A stretch of 60,000 nt of DNA, taken from assembly GCF_037975245.1 (NCBI RefSeq), contig NC_092579.1, positions 18,227,678 to 18,287,677 on the forward strand. Direction: 5' to 3'. Below, piece by piece: positions 9,238-22,489 of this stretch (positions within the stretch are counted from its first letter, which is position 1; each line of letters opens with the position of its first letter). Origin of the DNA: Apostichopus japonicus. Taxonomy: Eukaryota; Echinodermata; Holothuroidea; Aspidochirotida; Stichopodidae. The translations under genes were made by a program, and so were the position numbers. Under the pieces are notes generated by a model. That model did not search any database and was not told the DNA's origin. It saw nothing but the letters and a program-made list of their open reading frames with translations.

Positions 9238-9868
9238 AGAGTGTTTAAAAAAAACAAATTGCATCATTTAGTTAAAGAAATGCCTGATTGTTCGTTTCTA
9301 GTTTATATTTTATAGATGTTTCAGACCTTCCCAGCCAGCAATACCACCTTCCACAACTCACCGGCTACCTTCCCCCAGCCTTTTGCCACGAGCAAAAGAG
9401 TAATAACGTTTGTGTATTTGTATTGCAATGATTTAAATATTTATATGCCAATTTGAAGAGTGTTTAAAAAAACATATTGCATCATTTAGTTAAAGAAATG
9501 CCTGATTGTTTGTTTCTAGTTTATATTTTATAGATGTTTCAGACGTTCCCAGCCAGCAATACCACCTTCCACAACTCACCGGCTACCTTCCCCCAGCCTT
9601 TTGCCACGAGCAAAAGAGTAATAACGTTTGTGTATTTGTATTGCAATGATTTAAATATTTATATGCCAATTTGAAGAGTGTTTAAAAAACATATTGCATC
9701 ATTTAGTTAATGAAATGCCTGATTGTTTGTTTCTAGTTTATATTTTATAGATGTTTCAGACGTTCCCAGCCAGCAATACCACCTTCCACAACTCACCGGC
9801 TACCTTCCCCCAGCCTTTTGCCACGAGCAAAAGAGTAATAATGTTTGTGTATTTGTATTGCAATGATT
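9162..9868 (+). repeat. Satellite A, PLE-proximal monomers
   Basis: The word TTTTGCCACGAGC starts monomers at 9162, 9381, 9599 and 9816, a period of 217-219 bp. The first monomer is continuous with the PLE endonuclease frame. These copies have GTTTGTGTATTTG where the distal array has GTAAGGGTATTTG, and a single ACC where distal copies have ACCACCACC. They therefore form a distinct subfamily next to the PLE. The last monomer is cut at 9868 by block B. Confidence 0.93.
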
Positions 9869-10047
9869 TGTGTCCTGGGTATGACTCTAAACTACATCCA
9901 GTAGTGGGGCCTTGACTTGGGAAAGTTGAGGTTCTGGGGAGTGTGGAGCTGCCCCTTAGCCACTATTGCTCCCAGGTGTGCCCTGACCCGGGGCATGAGT
10001 ACCTGCTTAGGGTCCCAATTATGGGTGAAATAATATCAGCTCTACTG
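9869..10047 (+). repeat. Block B, first copy (short tail), next to PLE copy 2
   Basis: A GC-richer segment starts GTGTCCTGGGTATGAC, passes CCCGGGGCATGAGT and ends with one GGGTGAAATAATATCAG unit. All later copies have about three tail units. It replaces the AT-rich middle of a satellite A monomer. PLE copy 2 begins directly after its tail. Confidence 0.85.
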
Positions 10048-10051
10048 ATTA

Positions 10052-10309
10052 ATGCAACTTATCTTGACCAACAATAATCTGGTATTTGGCAACAAACACT
10101 ACCTCCAAATTCATGGCACTGCAATGGGTACCAATATGGCACCGTCTTTTGCCAACATCTTTATGGGAAACCTCGAGAAAGAATTTTTATCTCGACAAAA
10201 CTTGAAACCACACACGTGGTTACGTTACATTGACGATATCTTTATGATATGGACCCATGGTGAGGCAATTCTAAAACTCGTTTCATCACACTATCAAATT
10301 CACTGCTGA
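10052..10309 (+). pseudogene. PLE copy 2: RT motifs B and C fragment
   Basis: This holds the part of the RT palm from MQLILTNNNLVFG through motif B and YIDDIFMIW to the same frame-ending TGA as copy 1. Motif A, the fingers and everything upstream are absent. The ATG at 10052 is internal to the ancestral protein. Confidence 0.88.
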
Positions 10310-10929
10310 TTTTTCTGGACATGGCGTTCACTTTCTGGACACCACCCTGACCCTACAAAATGGTTCACTCAAAACAGACTTGTTCAATAAACCCACGAAC
10401 AAGCACAACTACCTCTTACCAAGCAGTTGCCATCCACGTCACTGTACCAGAAATATTCCGATTTTGATTCACGCACTAAAGAACTGTCACAACACCTCCT
10501 AAATAGACAGTATTTTCGGGGTACTATTGAAAATGCCATCAAAAAGGCTAAAAGCAAACCCCGTACCGAAACATTGACGTACAAAACTCGTCAAACCAGT
10601 TCCAAAAGGGTACCATTGGTTACTGAATTCCACCCTGGTCTCCCACCACTGGCTAATATTCTGGCATTCAGAAGAATTTTCACCTACTTCAAGGCACCGA
10701 ACGCCTGAAATCAGTATTCCCAGAATTACCTGTCATCGCTTTTAAAAGACCCAGCAACCTACGGGATATCTTAGTTCGGGCATCCTTTCGGGATGACACC
10801 CCATTAGGGGAAAGCAAAACAGAAACTACAGGATCATCGCCCTGTACACAAAATTGCAAAACGTGCTTACTTGTCGATTCGACCGGGGCCTTTCAGAGCA
10901 ACCAAACCAAACGCACGTTCCAAATCGGC

Positions 10930-11261
10930 ACAAAATTAACTGCCTATCCAAAAATGTCATTTACCTCATCTACTGCAATATTTGTAACTTACGATACATT
11001 GGAGAGTCAAAACACACTCTTAGAATGAGAATGACTCAACATAGATCGGCGATCAAAACAAAAAAGATCTACCAACCTGTTGCAAATCACTTCAATCTCC
11101 AAAATAATTCAATTGAGAATTTGCGTGTTATTGCCATTGACCAGAACGATTCTTGGACAGATAAATCTAGGAAAGCGAAAGAAAATTTTGCCACGAGCAA
11201 AAGAGTAATAACGTATGTGTATTTGTATTGCAATGATTTAAATATTTATATGCCAATTTGA
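10930..11261 (+). pseudogene. PLE copy 2: GIY-YIG endonuclease with intact motifs
   Basis: Reads HKINCLSKNVIYLIYCNIC, LRYIGESKHTLRMRM and QHRSAIKTKKIYQPVANHF, the PLE form of the GIY-YIG nuclease. The GIY-like YLIYC, the RYIGE and the LR.RM arginine are present. A Glu lies in RKAKENF at the end, near where the catalytic glutamate region is expected. The C-terminal tail ATSKRVITYVYLYC is satellite A sequence in frame. The domain is cut off from the RT by frameshifts, so it is not expected to be expressed as an element protein. Confidence 0.88.
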
Positions 11262-13128
11262 AGAGTGTTTAAAAAAAACATATTGCATCATTTAGTTAAA
11301 GAAATGCCTGATTGTTCGTTTCTAGTTTTATAGATGTTTCAGACGTTCCAAGCCAGCAATACCACCTTCCACAACTCACCGGCTACCTTCCCCCAGCCTT
11401 TTGCCACGAGCAAAAGAGTAATAACGTTTGTGTATTTGTATTGCAATGATTTGTGTCCTGGGTATGACTCTAAACTACATCCAGTAGTGGGGCCTTGACT
11501 TGGGAAAGTTGAGGTTCTGGGGAGTGTGGAGCTGCCCCTTAGCCACTATTGCTTCCAGGTGTGCCCTGGCCCGGGGCATGAGTGCCTGCTTAGGGTCCCA
11601 ATTATGGGTGAAATAATATCAGGTGAAATAATATGGGTGAAATAATATCAGGTAAAATTATAGATGTTTCAGACGTTCCCAGCTACCAATACCACCACCA
11701 CCTTCCACAACTCACCCGCTACCTTCCCCCAGCCTTTTGCCAGCAAAAGAGTAATAATGTAAGGGTATTTGTATTGCAATGATTTAAATATTGACAAGCC
11801 AATTTGAATAGTATTTAAAAAAATAATATATTGCATCATTTAGTTAGAGAAATGCATCATTGTTCTTTTCTAGTTTATATTTTATAGATGTTTCAGACGT
11901 TCCAAGCCAGCAATACCACCACCACCTTCCACAATTCACCGGCTACCTTCCCCTAGCCTTTTGCCACGAGCAAAAGAGTAATAACGTAAGGGTATTGCAA
12001 TGATTTAAATATTTATATGCCAATTTGGATAGTGTTTCAAAAAAACATATTGCATCATTTAGTTAAAGAAATGCCTGATTGTTCTTTTCTAGTTTATATT
12101 TTATAGATGTTTCAGACGTTCCCAGCCAGCAATACCACCACCACCTTCCACAATTCACCGGCTACCTTCCCCCAGCCTTTTGCCACGAGCAAAAGAGTAA
12201 TAATGTAAGGGTATTGCAATGATTGAAATATTGATATGCCAATTTGGAGAGTGTTTAAAAAAAAACATATTGCATCATTTAGTTAAAGAAATGCCTGATT
12301 GTTCTTTTCTAGTTTATATTTTATAGATGTTTCAGACGTTCCCAGCTACCAATACCACCACCACCTTCCACAATTCACCGGCTACCTTCCCCCAGCCTTT
12401 TGCACCGAGCAAAAGAGTAATAATGTCAGGGTATTGCAATGATTTAAATATTGATATGCCAATTTGAAGAGTGTTTAAAAAAAACATATTGCATCATTTA
12501 GTTAAAGAAATGCCTGATTGTTCTTTTCTAGTTTATATTTTATAGATGTTTCAGACGTTCCCAGCTACCAATACCACCACCACCTTCCACAACTCACCGG
12601 CTACCTTCCCCCAGCCTTTTGCCACGAGCAAAAGAGTAATAACGTAAGGGTATTTGTATTGCAATGATTTAAATATTGACATGCCAATTTGAATAGTATT
12701 TAAAAAAATAAGATATTGCATCATTTAGTTAAAGAAATGCCTGATTGTTCTTTTCTAGTTTATATTTTATAGATGTTTCAGACGTTCCCAGCTACCAATA
12801 CCACCACCACCTTCCACAACTCACCGGCTACCTTCCCCCAGCCTTTTGCCACGAGCAAAAGAGTAATAACGTAAGGGTATTTGTATTGCAATGATTTACA
12901 TATTGACATGCCAATTTGAATAGTATTTAAAAAAATAATATATTGCATCATTTAGTTAAAGAAATGCCTGATTGTTCTTTTCTAGTTTATATTTTATAGA
13001 TGTTTCAGACGTTCCAGCCACCAGTACTACCAACCATGCCATTCCACAACTCACCAGCTACCTTCCCCAGCCTTTTGCACCAAGCAAAAGAGTAATAACG
13101 TAAGGGTGTTTGTATTGCAATAATTTCT

Positions 13129-16100
13129 GTCCTGGGTATGACTATAAACTACATCCAGTAGTGGGGCCTTGACTTGGGAAAGTTGAGGTTCTGGGGAGTG
13201 TGGAGCCGCCCCTTAGCCACTATTGCTCCCAGGAGTGCCCTGACCCGGGGCATGAGTGCCTGCTTAGGGTCCCAATTATGGTTGAAATAATATCAGGTGA
13301 AATAATATGGGTGAAATAATATCAGGTAAAATTAAAGATGTTTCAGACGTTCCCAGCTACCAATACCACCACCACCTTTCACAACTCACCGGCTACCTTC
13401 CCCCAGCCTTTTGCCACGAGCAAAAGAGTAATAACGTAAGGGTATTTGTATTGCAATGATTTAAATATTGACAAGCCAATTTGAATAGTATTTAAAAAAT
13501 AATATATTGCATCATTTAGTTAGAGAAATGCATCATTGTTCTTTTCTAGTTTATATTTTATAGATGTTTCAGACGTTCCAAGCCAGCAATACCACCACCA
13601 CCTTCAACAATTCACCGGCTACCTTCCCCTAGCCTTTTGCCACGAGCAAAAGAGTAATAATGTAAGGGTATTGCAATGATTTAAATATTGATATGCCAAT
13701 TTGGAGAGTGTTTAAAAAAAAACATATTGCATCATTTAGTTAAAGAAATGCCTGATTGTTCTTTTCTAGTTTATATTTTATAGATGTTTCAGACGTTCCC
13801 AGCTACCAATACCACCACCACCTTCCACAATTCACCGGCTACCTTCCCCCAGCCTTTTGCACCGAGCAAAAGAGTGTTTATGTCAGGGTATTGCAATGAT
13901 TTAAATATTGATATGCCAATTTGAAGAGTGTTTAAAAAAAACATATTGCATCATTTAGTTAAAGAAATGCCTGATTGTTCTTTTCTAGTTTATATTTTAT
14001 AGATGTTTCAGACGTTCCCAGCTACCAATACCACCACCACCTTCCACAACTCACCGGCTACCTTCCCCCAGCCTTTTGCCACGAGCAAAAGAGTAATAAC
14101 GTAAGGGTATTTGTATTGCAATGATTTACATATTGACATGCCAATTTGAATAGTATTTAAAAAAAACATATTGCATCATTTAGTTAAAGAAATGCCTGAT
14201 TGTTCTTTTCTAGTTTATATTTTATAGATGTTTCAGACGTTCCCAGCTACCAATACCACCACCACCTTCCACAACTCACCGGCTACCTTCCCCCAGCCTT
14301 TTGCCACGAGCAAAAGAGTAATAACGTAAGGGTATTTGTATTGCAATAATTTCTGTCCTGGGTATGACTATAAACTACATCCAGTAGTGGGGCCTTGACT
14401 TGGGAAAGTTGAGGTTCTGGGGAGTGTGGAGCCGCCCCTTAGCCACTATTGCTCCCAGGAGTGCCCTGACCCGGGGCATGAGTGCCTGCTTAGGGTCCCA
14501 ATTATGGGTGAAATAATATCAGGTGAAATAATATGGGTGAAATAATATCAGGTAAAATTATAGATGTTTCAGACGTTCCCAGCTACCAATACCACCACCA
14601 CCTTCCACAACTCACCGGCTACCTTCCCCCAGCCTTTTGCCACGAGCAAAAGAGTAATAACGTAAGGGTATTTGTATTGCAATGATTCAAATATTGACAT
14701 GCCAATTTGAATAGTGTTTAAAAAAATAATATATTGCATCATTTAGTTAGAGAAATGCATCATTGTTCTTTTCTAGTTTATATTTTATAGATGTTTCAGA
14801 CGTTCCCAGCCAGCAATACCACCACCACCTTCCACAATTCACCGGCTACCTTCCCCCAGCCTTTTGCCACGAGCAAAAGAGTAATAATGTAAGGGTATTG
14901 CAATGATTTAAATATTGATATGCCAATTTGAAGAGTGTTTAAAAAAAACATATTGCTTCATTTAGTTAAAGAAATGCCTGATTGTTCTTTTCTAGTTTAT
15001 ATTTTATAGATGTTTCAGACGTTCCCAGCTACCAATACCACCACCACCTTCCACAACTCACCGGCTACCTTCCCCCAGTCTTTTGCACCGAGCAAAAGAG
15101 TAATAATGTAAGGGTATTGCAATGATTTAAATATTGATATGCCAATTTGAAGAGTGTTTAAAAAAAACATATTGCATCATTTAGTTAAAGAAATGCCTGA
15201 TTGTTCTTTTCTAGTTTATATTTTATAGATGTTTCAGACGTTCCCAGCTACCAATACCACCACCACCTTCCACAACTCACCGGCTACCTTCCCCCAGTCT
15301 TTTGCCACGAGCAAAAGAGTAATAACGTAAGGGTATTTGTATTGCAATGATTCAAATATTGACATGCCAATTTGAATAGTGTTTAAAAAAATAATATATT
15401 GCATCATTTAGTTAGAGAAATGCATCATTGTTCTTTTCTAGTTTATATTTTATAGATGTTTCAGACGTTCCCAGCTACCAATACCACCACCACCTTCCAC
15501 AATTCACCGGCTACCTTCCCCCAGCCTTTTGCCACGAGCAAAAGAGTAATAATGTAAGGGTATTGCAATGATTTAAATATTGATATGCCAATTTGGAGAG
15601 TGTTTAAAAAAAACATATTGCATCATTTAGTTAAAGAAATGCCTGATTGTTCTTTTCTAGTTTATATTTTATAGATGTTTCAGACGTTCCCAGCTACCAA
15701 TACCACCACCACCTTCCACAATTCACCGGCTACCTTCCCCCAGCCTTTTGCACCGAGCAAAAGAGTGTTTATGTCAGGGTATTGCAATGATTTAAATATT
15801 GATATGCCAATTTGAAGAGTGTTTAAAAAAAAAATATTGCATCATTTAGTTAAAGAAATGCCTGATTGTTCTTTTCTAGTTTATATTTTATAGATGTTTC
15901 AGACGTTCCCAGCTACCAATACCACCACCACCTTCCACAACTCACCGGCTACCTTCCCCCAGCCTTTTGCCACGAGCAAAAGAGTAATAACGTAAGGGTA
16001 TTTGTATTGCAATGATTTACATATTGACATGCCAATTTGAATAGTATTTAAAAAAATAATATATTGCATCATTTAGTTAAAGAAATGCCTGATTGTTCTT

Positions 16101-19100
16101 TTCTAGTTTATATTTTATAGATGTTTCAGACGTTCCAGCCACCAGTACTACCAACCATGCCATTCCACAACTCACCAGCTACCTTCCCCAGCCTTTTGCA
16201 CCGAGCAAAAGAGTAATAACGTAAGGGTGTTTGTATTGCAATAATTTCTGTCCTGGGTATGACTATAAACTACATCCAGTAGTGGGGCCTTGACTGGGAA
16301 AGTTGAGGTTCTGGGTAGTGTGGAGCCGCCCCTTAGCCACTATTGCTCCCAGGAGTGCCCTGACCCGGGGCATGAGTGCCTGCTTAGGGTCCCAATTATG
16401 GTTGAAATAATATCAGGTGAAATAATATGGGTGAAATAATATCAGGTAAAATTAAAGATGTTTCAGACGTTCCCAGCTACCAATACCACCACCACCTTTC
16501 ACAACTCACCGGCTACCTTCCCCCAGCCTTTTGCCACGAGCAAAAGAGTAATAACGTAAGGGTTATTGTATTGCAATGATTTAAATATTGACAAGCCAAT
16601 TTGAATAGTATTTAAAAAATAATATATTGCATCATTTAGTTAGAGAAATGCATCATTGTTCTTTTCTAGTTTATATTTTATAGATGTTTCAGACGTTCCA
16701 AGCCAGCAATACCACCACCACCTTCAACAATTCACCGGCTACCTTCCCCTAGCCTTTTGCCACGAGCAAAAGAGTAATAACGTAAGGGTATTGCAATGAT
16801 TTAAATATTGATATGCTAATTTGGAGAGTGTTTAAAAAAAAACATATTGCATCATTTAGTTAAAGAAATGCCTGATTGTTCTTTTCTAGTTTATATTTTA
16901 TAGATGTTTCAGACGTTCCCAGCTACCAATACCACCACCACCTTCCACAATTCACCGGCTACCTTCCCCCAGACTTTTGCACCGAGCAAAAGAGTGTTTA
17001 TGTCAGGGTATTGCAATGATTTAAATATTGATATGCCAATTTGAAGAGTGTTTAAAAAAAACATATTGCATCATTTAGTTAAAGAAATGCCTGATTGTTC
17101 TTTTCTAGTTTATATTTTATAGATGTTTCAGACGTTCCCAGCTACCAATACCACCACCACCTTCCACAACTCACCGGCTACCTTCCCCCAGCCTTTTGCC
17201 ACGAGCAAAAGAGTAATAACGTAAGGGTATTTGTATTGCAATGATTTACATATTGACATGCCAATTTGAATAGTATTTAAAAAAATAATATATTGCATCA
17301 TTTAGTTAAAGAAATGCCTGATTGTTCTTTTCTAGTTTATATTTTATAGATGTTTCAGACGTTCCCAGCTACCAATACCACCACCACCTTCCACAACTCA
17401 CCGGCTACCTTCCCCCAGCCTTTTGCCACGAGCAAAAGAGTAATAACGTAAGGGTATTTGTATTGCAATAATTTCTGTCCTGGGTATGACTATAAACTAC
17501 ATCCAGTAGTGGGGCCTTGACTTGGGAAAGTTGAGGTTCTGGGGAGTGTGGAGCCGCCCCTTAGCCACTATTGCTCCCAGGAGTGCCCTGACCCGGGGCA
17601 TGAGTGCCTGCTTAGGGTCCCAATTATGGGTGAAATAATATCAGGTGAAATAATATGGGTGAAATAATATCAGGTAAAATTATAGATGTTTCAGACGTTC
17701 CCAGCTACCAATACCACCACCACCTTCCACAACTCACCGGCTACCTTCCCCCAGCCTTTTGCCACGAGCAAAAGAGTAATAACGTAAGGGTATTTGTATT
17801 GCAATGATTCAAATATTGACATGCCAATTTGAATAGTGTTTAAAAAAATAATATATTGCATCATTTAGTTAGAGAAATGCATCATTGTTCTTTTCTAGTT
17901 TATATTTTATAGATGTTTCAGACGTTCCCAGCCAGCAATACCACCACCACCTTCCACAATTCACCGGCTACCTTCCCCCAGCCTTTTGCCACGAGCAAAA
18001 GAGTAATAACGTAAGGGTATTGCAATGATTAAAATATTGATATGCCAATTTGAAGAGTGTTTAAAAAAAACATATTGCTTCATTTAGTTAAAGAAATGCC
18101 TGATTGTTCTTTTCTAGTTTATATTTTATAGATGTTTCAGACGTTCCCAGCTACCAATACCTCCACCACCTTCCACAACTCACCGGCTACCTTCCCCCAG
18201 TCTTTTGCACCGAGCAAAAGAGTAATAATGTAAGGGTATTGCAATGATTTAAATATTGATATGCCAATTTGAAGAGTGTTTAAAAAAAACATATTGCATC
18301 ATTTAGTTAAAGAAATGCCTGATTGTTCTTTTCTAGTTTATATTTTATAGATGTTTCAGACGTTCCCAGCTACCAATACCACCACCACCTTCCACAACTC
18401 ACCGGCTACCTTCCCCCAGCCTTTTGCCACGAGCAAAAGAGTAATAACGTAAGGGTATTTGTATTGCAATGATTCAAATATTGACATGCCAATTTGAATA
18501 GTGTTTAAAAAAATAATATATTGCATCATTTAGTTAGAGAAATGCATCATTGTTCTTTTCTAGTTTATATTTTATAGATGTTTCAGACGTTCCCATCCAG
18601 CAATACCACCACCACCTTCCACAATTCACCGGCTACCTTCCCCCAGCCTTTTGCCACGAGCAAAAGAGTAATAATGTAAGGGTATTGCAATGATTTAAAT
18701 ATTGATATGCCAATTTGGAGAGTGTTTAAAAAAAACATATTGCATCATTTAGTTAAAGAAATGCCTGATTGTTCTTTTCTAGTTTATATTTTATAGATGT
18801 TTCAGACGTTCCCAGCTACCAATACCACCACCACCTTCCACAATTCACCGGCTACCTTCCCCCAGCCTTTTGCACCGAGCAAAAGAGTGTTTATGTCAGG
18901 GTATTGCAATGATTTAAATATTGATATGCCAATTTGAAGAGTGTTTAAAAAAAACATATTGCATCATTTAGTTAAAGAAATGCCTGATTGTTCTTTTCTA
19001 GTTTATATTTTATAGATGTTTCAGACGTTCTTGGCTACCAATACCACCACCACCTTCCACAACTCACCGGCTACCTTCCCCCAGCCTTTTGCCACGAGCA

Positions 19101-19370
19101 AAAGAGTAATAACGTAAGGGTATTTGTATTGCAATGATTTACATATTGACATGCCAATTTGAATAGTATTTAAAAAAATAATATATTGCATCATTTAGTT
19201 AAAGAAATGCCTGATTGTTCTTTTCTAGTTTATATTTTATAGATGTTTCAGACGTTCCCAGCTACCAATACCACCACCACCTTCCACAACTCACCGGCTA
19301 CCTTCCCCCAGCCTTTTGCCACGAGCAAAAGAGTAATAACGTAAGGGTATTTGTATTGCAATAATTTCTG
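13129..19370 (+). repeat. Two ~3.12-kb higher-order repeat units
   Basis: B blocks are spaced 1226, 1895, 1227 and 1893 bp from 13129 to 19370, so the array repeats in ~3,121-bp units of two unequal halves. The 1,227-bp half recurs at 20821-22048. The copies at 16250 and 20821 also share private changes (GACTGGGAAAG and CTGGGTAGTG in block B), which links them 4,571 bp apart. Confidence 0.8.
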
Positions 19371-22300
19371 TCCTGGGTATGACTATAAACTACATCCAGT
19401 AGTGGGGCCTTGACTTGGGAAAGTTGAGGTTCTGGGGAGTGTGGAGCCGCCCCTTAGCCACTATTGCTCCCAGGAGTGCCCTGACCCGGGGCATGAGTGC
19501 CTGCTTAGGGTCCCAATTATGGGTGAAATAATATCAGGTGAAATAATATGGGTGAAATAATATCAGGTAACATTATAGATGTTTCAGACGTTCCCAGCTA
19601 CCAATACCACCACCACCTTCCACAACTCACCGGCTACCTTCCCCCAGCCTTTTGCCACGAGCAAAAGAGTAATAACGTAAGGGTATTTGTATTGCAATGA
19701 TTCAAAGATTGATATGCCAATTTGAAGATTGTTTAAAAAAAATATTGCATCATTTAGTTAAAGAAATGCCTGATTGTTCTTTTCTAGTTTATAGTTTATA
19801 GATGTTTCAGATGTTCCCAGCTACCAATACCACCACCATCTTCCACAATTCACCGGCTACCTTCCCCCAGCCTTTTGCCACGAGCAAAAGAGTAATAACG
19901 TAAGGGTATTGCAATGATTTAAATATTGATATGCCAATTTGGAGAGTGTTTAAAAAAAACATATTGCATCATTTACTTAAAGAAATGCCTGATTGTTCTT
20001 TTCTAGTTTATATTTTATAGATGTGTCAGACGTTCCCAGCTACCAATACCACCACCACCTTCCACAACTCACCGGCTACCTTCCCCCAGTCTTTTGCACC
20101 GGGCAAAAGAGTAATAATGTAAGGGTATTGCAATGATTTAAATATTGATATGCCAATTTGAAGAGTGTTTAAAAAAACATATTACATAATTTACTTAATG
20201 AAATGCCTGATTGTTCTTTTCTAGTTTATATTTTATAGATGTTTCAGACGTTCCCAGCTACCAATACCACCACCACCTTCCACAACTCACCGGCTACCTT
20301 CCCCCAGTCTTTTGCACCAAGCAAAAGAGTAATAACGTAAGGGTATTTGTATTGCAATGATTTAAATATTGATATGCCAATTTGAAGAGTGTTTAAAAAA
20401 AAACATATTGCATCGTTTAGTTAAAGAAATGCCTGCTTGTTCTTTTCTAGTTTATATTTTATAGATGTTTCAGACGTTCCAAGCTACCAATACCACCACC
20501 ACCTTCCACAACTCACCGGCTACCTTCCCCCAGCCTTTTGCCACGAGCAAAAGAGTAATAACGTAAGGGTATTTGTATTGCAATGATTTACATATTGACA
20601 TGCCAATTTGAATAGTATTTAAAAAAATAATATATTGCATCATTTAGTTAAAGAAATGCCTGATTGTTCTTTTCTAGTTTATATTTTATAGATGTTTCAG
20701 ACGTTCCAGCCACCAGTACTACCAACCATGCCATTCCACAACTCACCAGCTACCTTCCCCAGCCTTTTGCACCGAGCAAAAGAGTAATAACGTAAGGGTG
20801 TTTGTATTGCAATAATTTCTGTCCTGGGTATGACTATAAACTACATCCAGTAGTGGGGCCTTGACTGGGAAAGTTGAGGTTCTGGGTAGTGTGGAGCCGC
20901 CCCTTAGCCACTATTGCTCCCAGGAGTGCCCTGACCCGGGGCATGAGTGCCTGCTTAGGGTCCCAATTATGGTTGAAATAATATCAGGTGAAATAATATG
21001 GGTGAAATAATATCAGGTAAAATTAAAGATGTTTCAGACGTTCCCAGCTACCAATACCACCACCACCTTTCACAACTCACCGGCTACCTTCCCCCAGCCT
21101 TTTGCCACGAGCAAAAGAGTAATAACGTAAGGGTATTTGTATTGCAATGATTTAAATATTGACAAGCCAATTTGAATAGTATTTAAAAAATAATATATTG
21201 CATCATTTAGTTAGAGAAATGCATCATTGTTCTTTTCTAGTTTATATTTTATAGATGTTTCAGACGTTCCAAGCCAGCAATTCCACCACCACCTTCAACA
21301 ATTCACCGGCTACCTTCCCCTAGCCTTTTGCCACGAGCAAAAGAGTAATAACGTAAGGGTATTGCAATGATTTAAATATTGATATGCCAATTTGGAGAGT
21401 GTTTAAAAAAAAACATATTGCATCATTTAGTTAAAGAAATGCCTGATTGTTCTTTTCTAGTTTATACTTTATAGATGTTTCAGACGTTCCCAGCTACCAA
21501 TACCACCACCACCTTCCACAATTCACCGGCTACCTTCCCCCAGACTTTTGCACCGAGCAAAAGAGTGTTTATGTCAGGGTATTGCAATGATTTAAATATT
21601 GATATGCCAATTTGAAGAGTGTTTAAAAAAAACATATTGCATCATTTAGTTAAAGAAATGCCTGATTGTTCTTTTCTAGTTTATATTTTATAGATGTTTC
21701 AGACGTTCTTGGCTACCAATACCACCACCACCTTCCACAACTCACCGGCTACCTTCCCCCAGCCTTTTGCCACGAGCAAAAGAGTAATAACGTAAGGGTA
21801 TTTGTATTGCAATGATTTACATATTGACATGCCAATTTGAATAGTATTTAAAAAAATAATATATTGCATCATTTAGTTAAAGAAATGCCTGATTGTTCTT
21901 TTCTAGTTTATATTTTATAGATGTTTCAGACGTTCCCAGCTACCAATACCACCACCACCTTCCACAACTCACCGGCTACCTTCCCCCAGCCTTTTGCCAC
22001 GAGCAAAAGAGTAATAACGTAAGGGTATTTGTATTGCAATAATTTCTGTCCTGGGTATGACTATAAACTACATCCAGTAGTGGGGCCTTGACTTGGGAAA
22101 GTTGAGGTTCTGGGGAGTGTGGAGCCGCCCCTTAGCCACTATTGCTCCCAGGAGTGCCCTGACCCGGGGCATGAGTGCCTGCTTAGGGTCCCAATTATGG
22201 GTGAAATAATATCAGGTGAAATAATATGGGTGAAATAATATCAGGTAACATTATAGATGTTTCAGACGTTCCCAGCTACCAATACCACCACCACCTTCCA

Positions 22301-22489
22301 CAACTCACCGGCTACCTTCCCCCAGCCTTTTGCCACGAGCAAAAGAGTAATAACGTAAGGGTATTTGTATTGCAATGATTCAAAGATTGATATGCCAATT
22401 TGAAGATTGTTTAAAAAAAATATTGCATCATTTAGTTAAAGAAATGCCTGATTGTTCTTTTCTAGTTTATAGTTTATAGATGTTTCAGA

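Larger units (their letters stand above)
10048..11261 (+). pseudogene. Penelope-like element copy 2, embedded in satellite array
   Basis: Collinear with copy 1 at an offset of 2,025 bp (10048 corresponds to 8023) and about 2% different by eye. It starts inside the RT just before motif B (MGTNMAP) and keeps YIDD at 10226-10237. It shares copy 1's breaks after LKL, after CTRNIP and near the FHLLQ region. It lacks copy 1's stop (GAA at 10723-10725) but has its own 1-bp deletion in the EN linker near 10925. The EN motif is the canonical RYIGE (10992-11006), with YLIYC upstream. PLE sequence ends at ~11185, followed in frame by the satellite A monomer to TGA at 11259-11261. An open stretch from 10854 has only a TTG at its start and is not a real initiation. 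Confidence 0.92.

Noticed and set aside
11453-11660. Block B as a tRNA or tRNA-derived gene
   Set aside because: No cloverleaf was seen and the possible B-box word GAGGTTCTGGGGA is a poor match; kept only as a SINE-like possibility.
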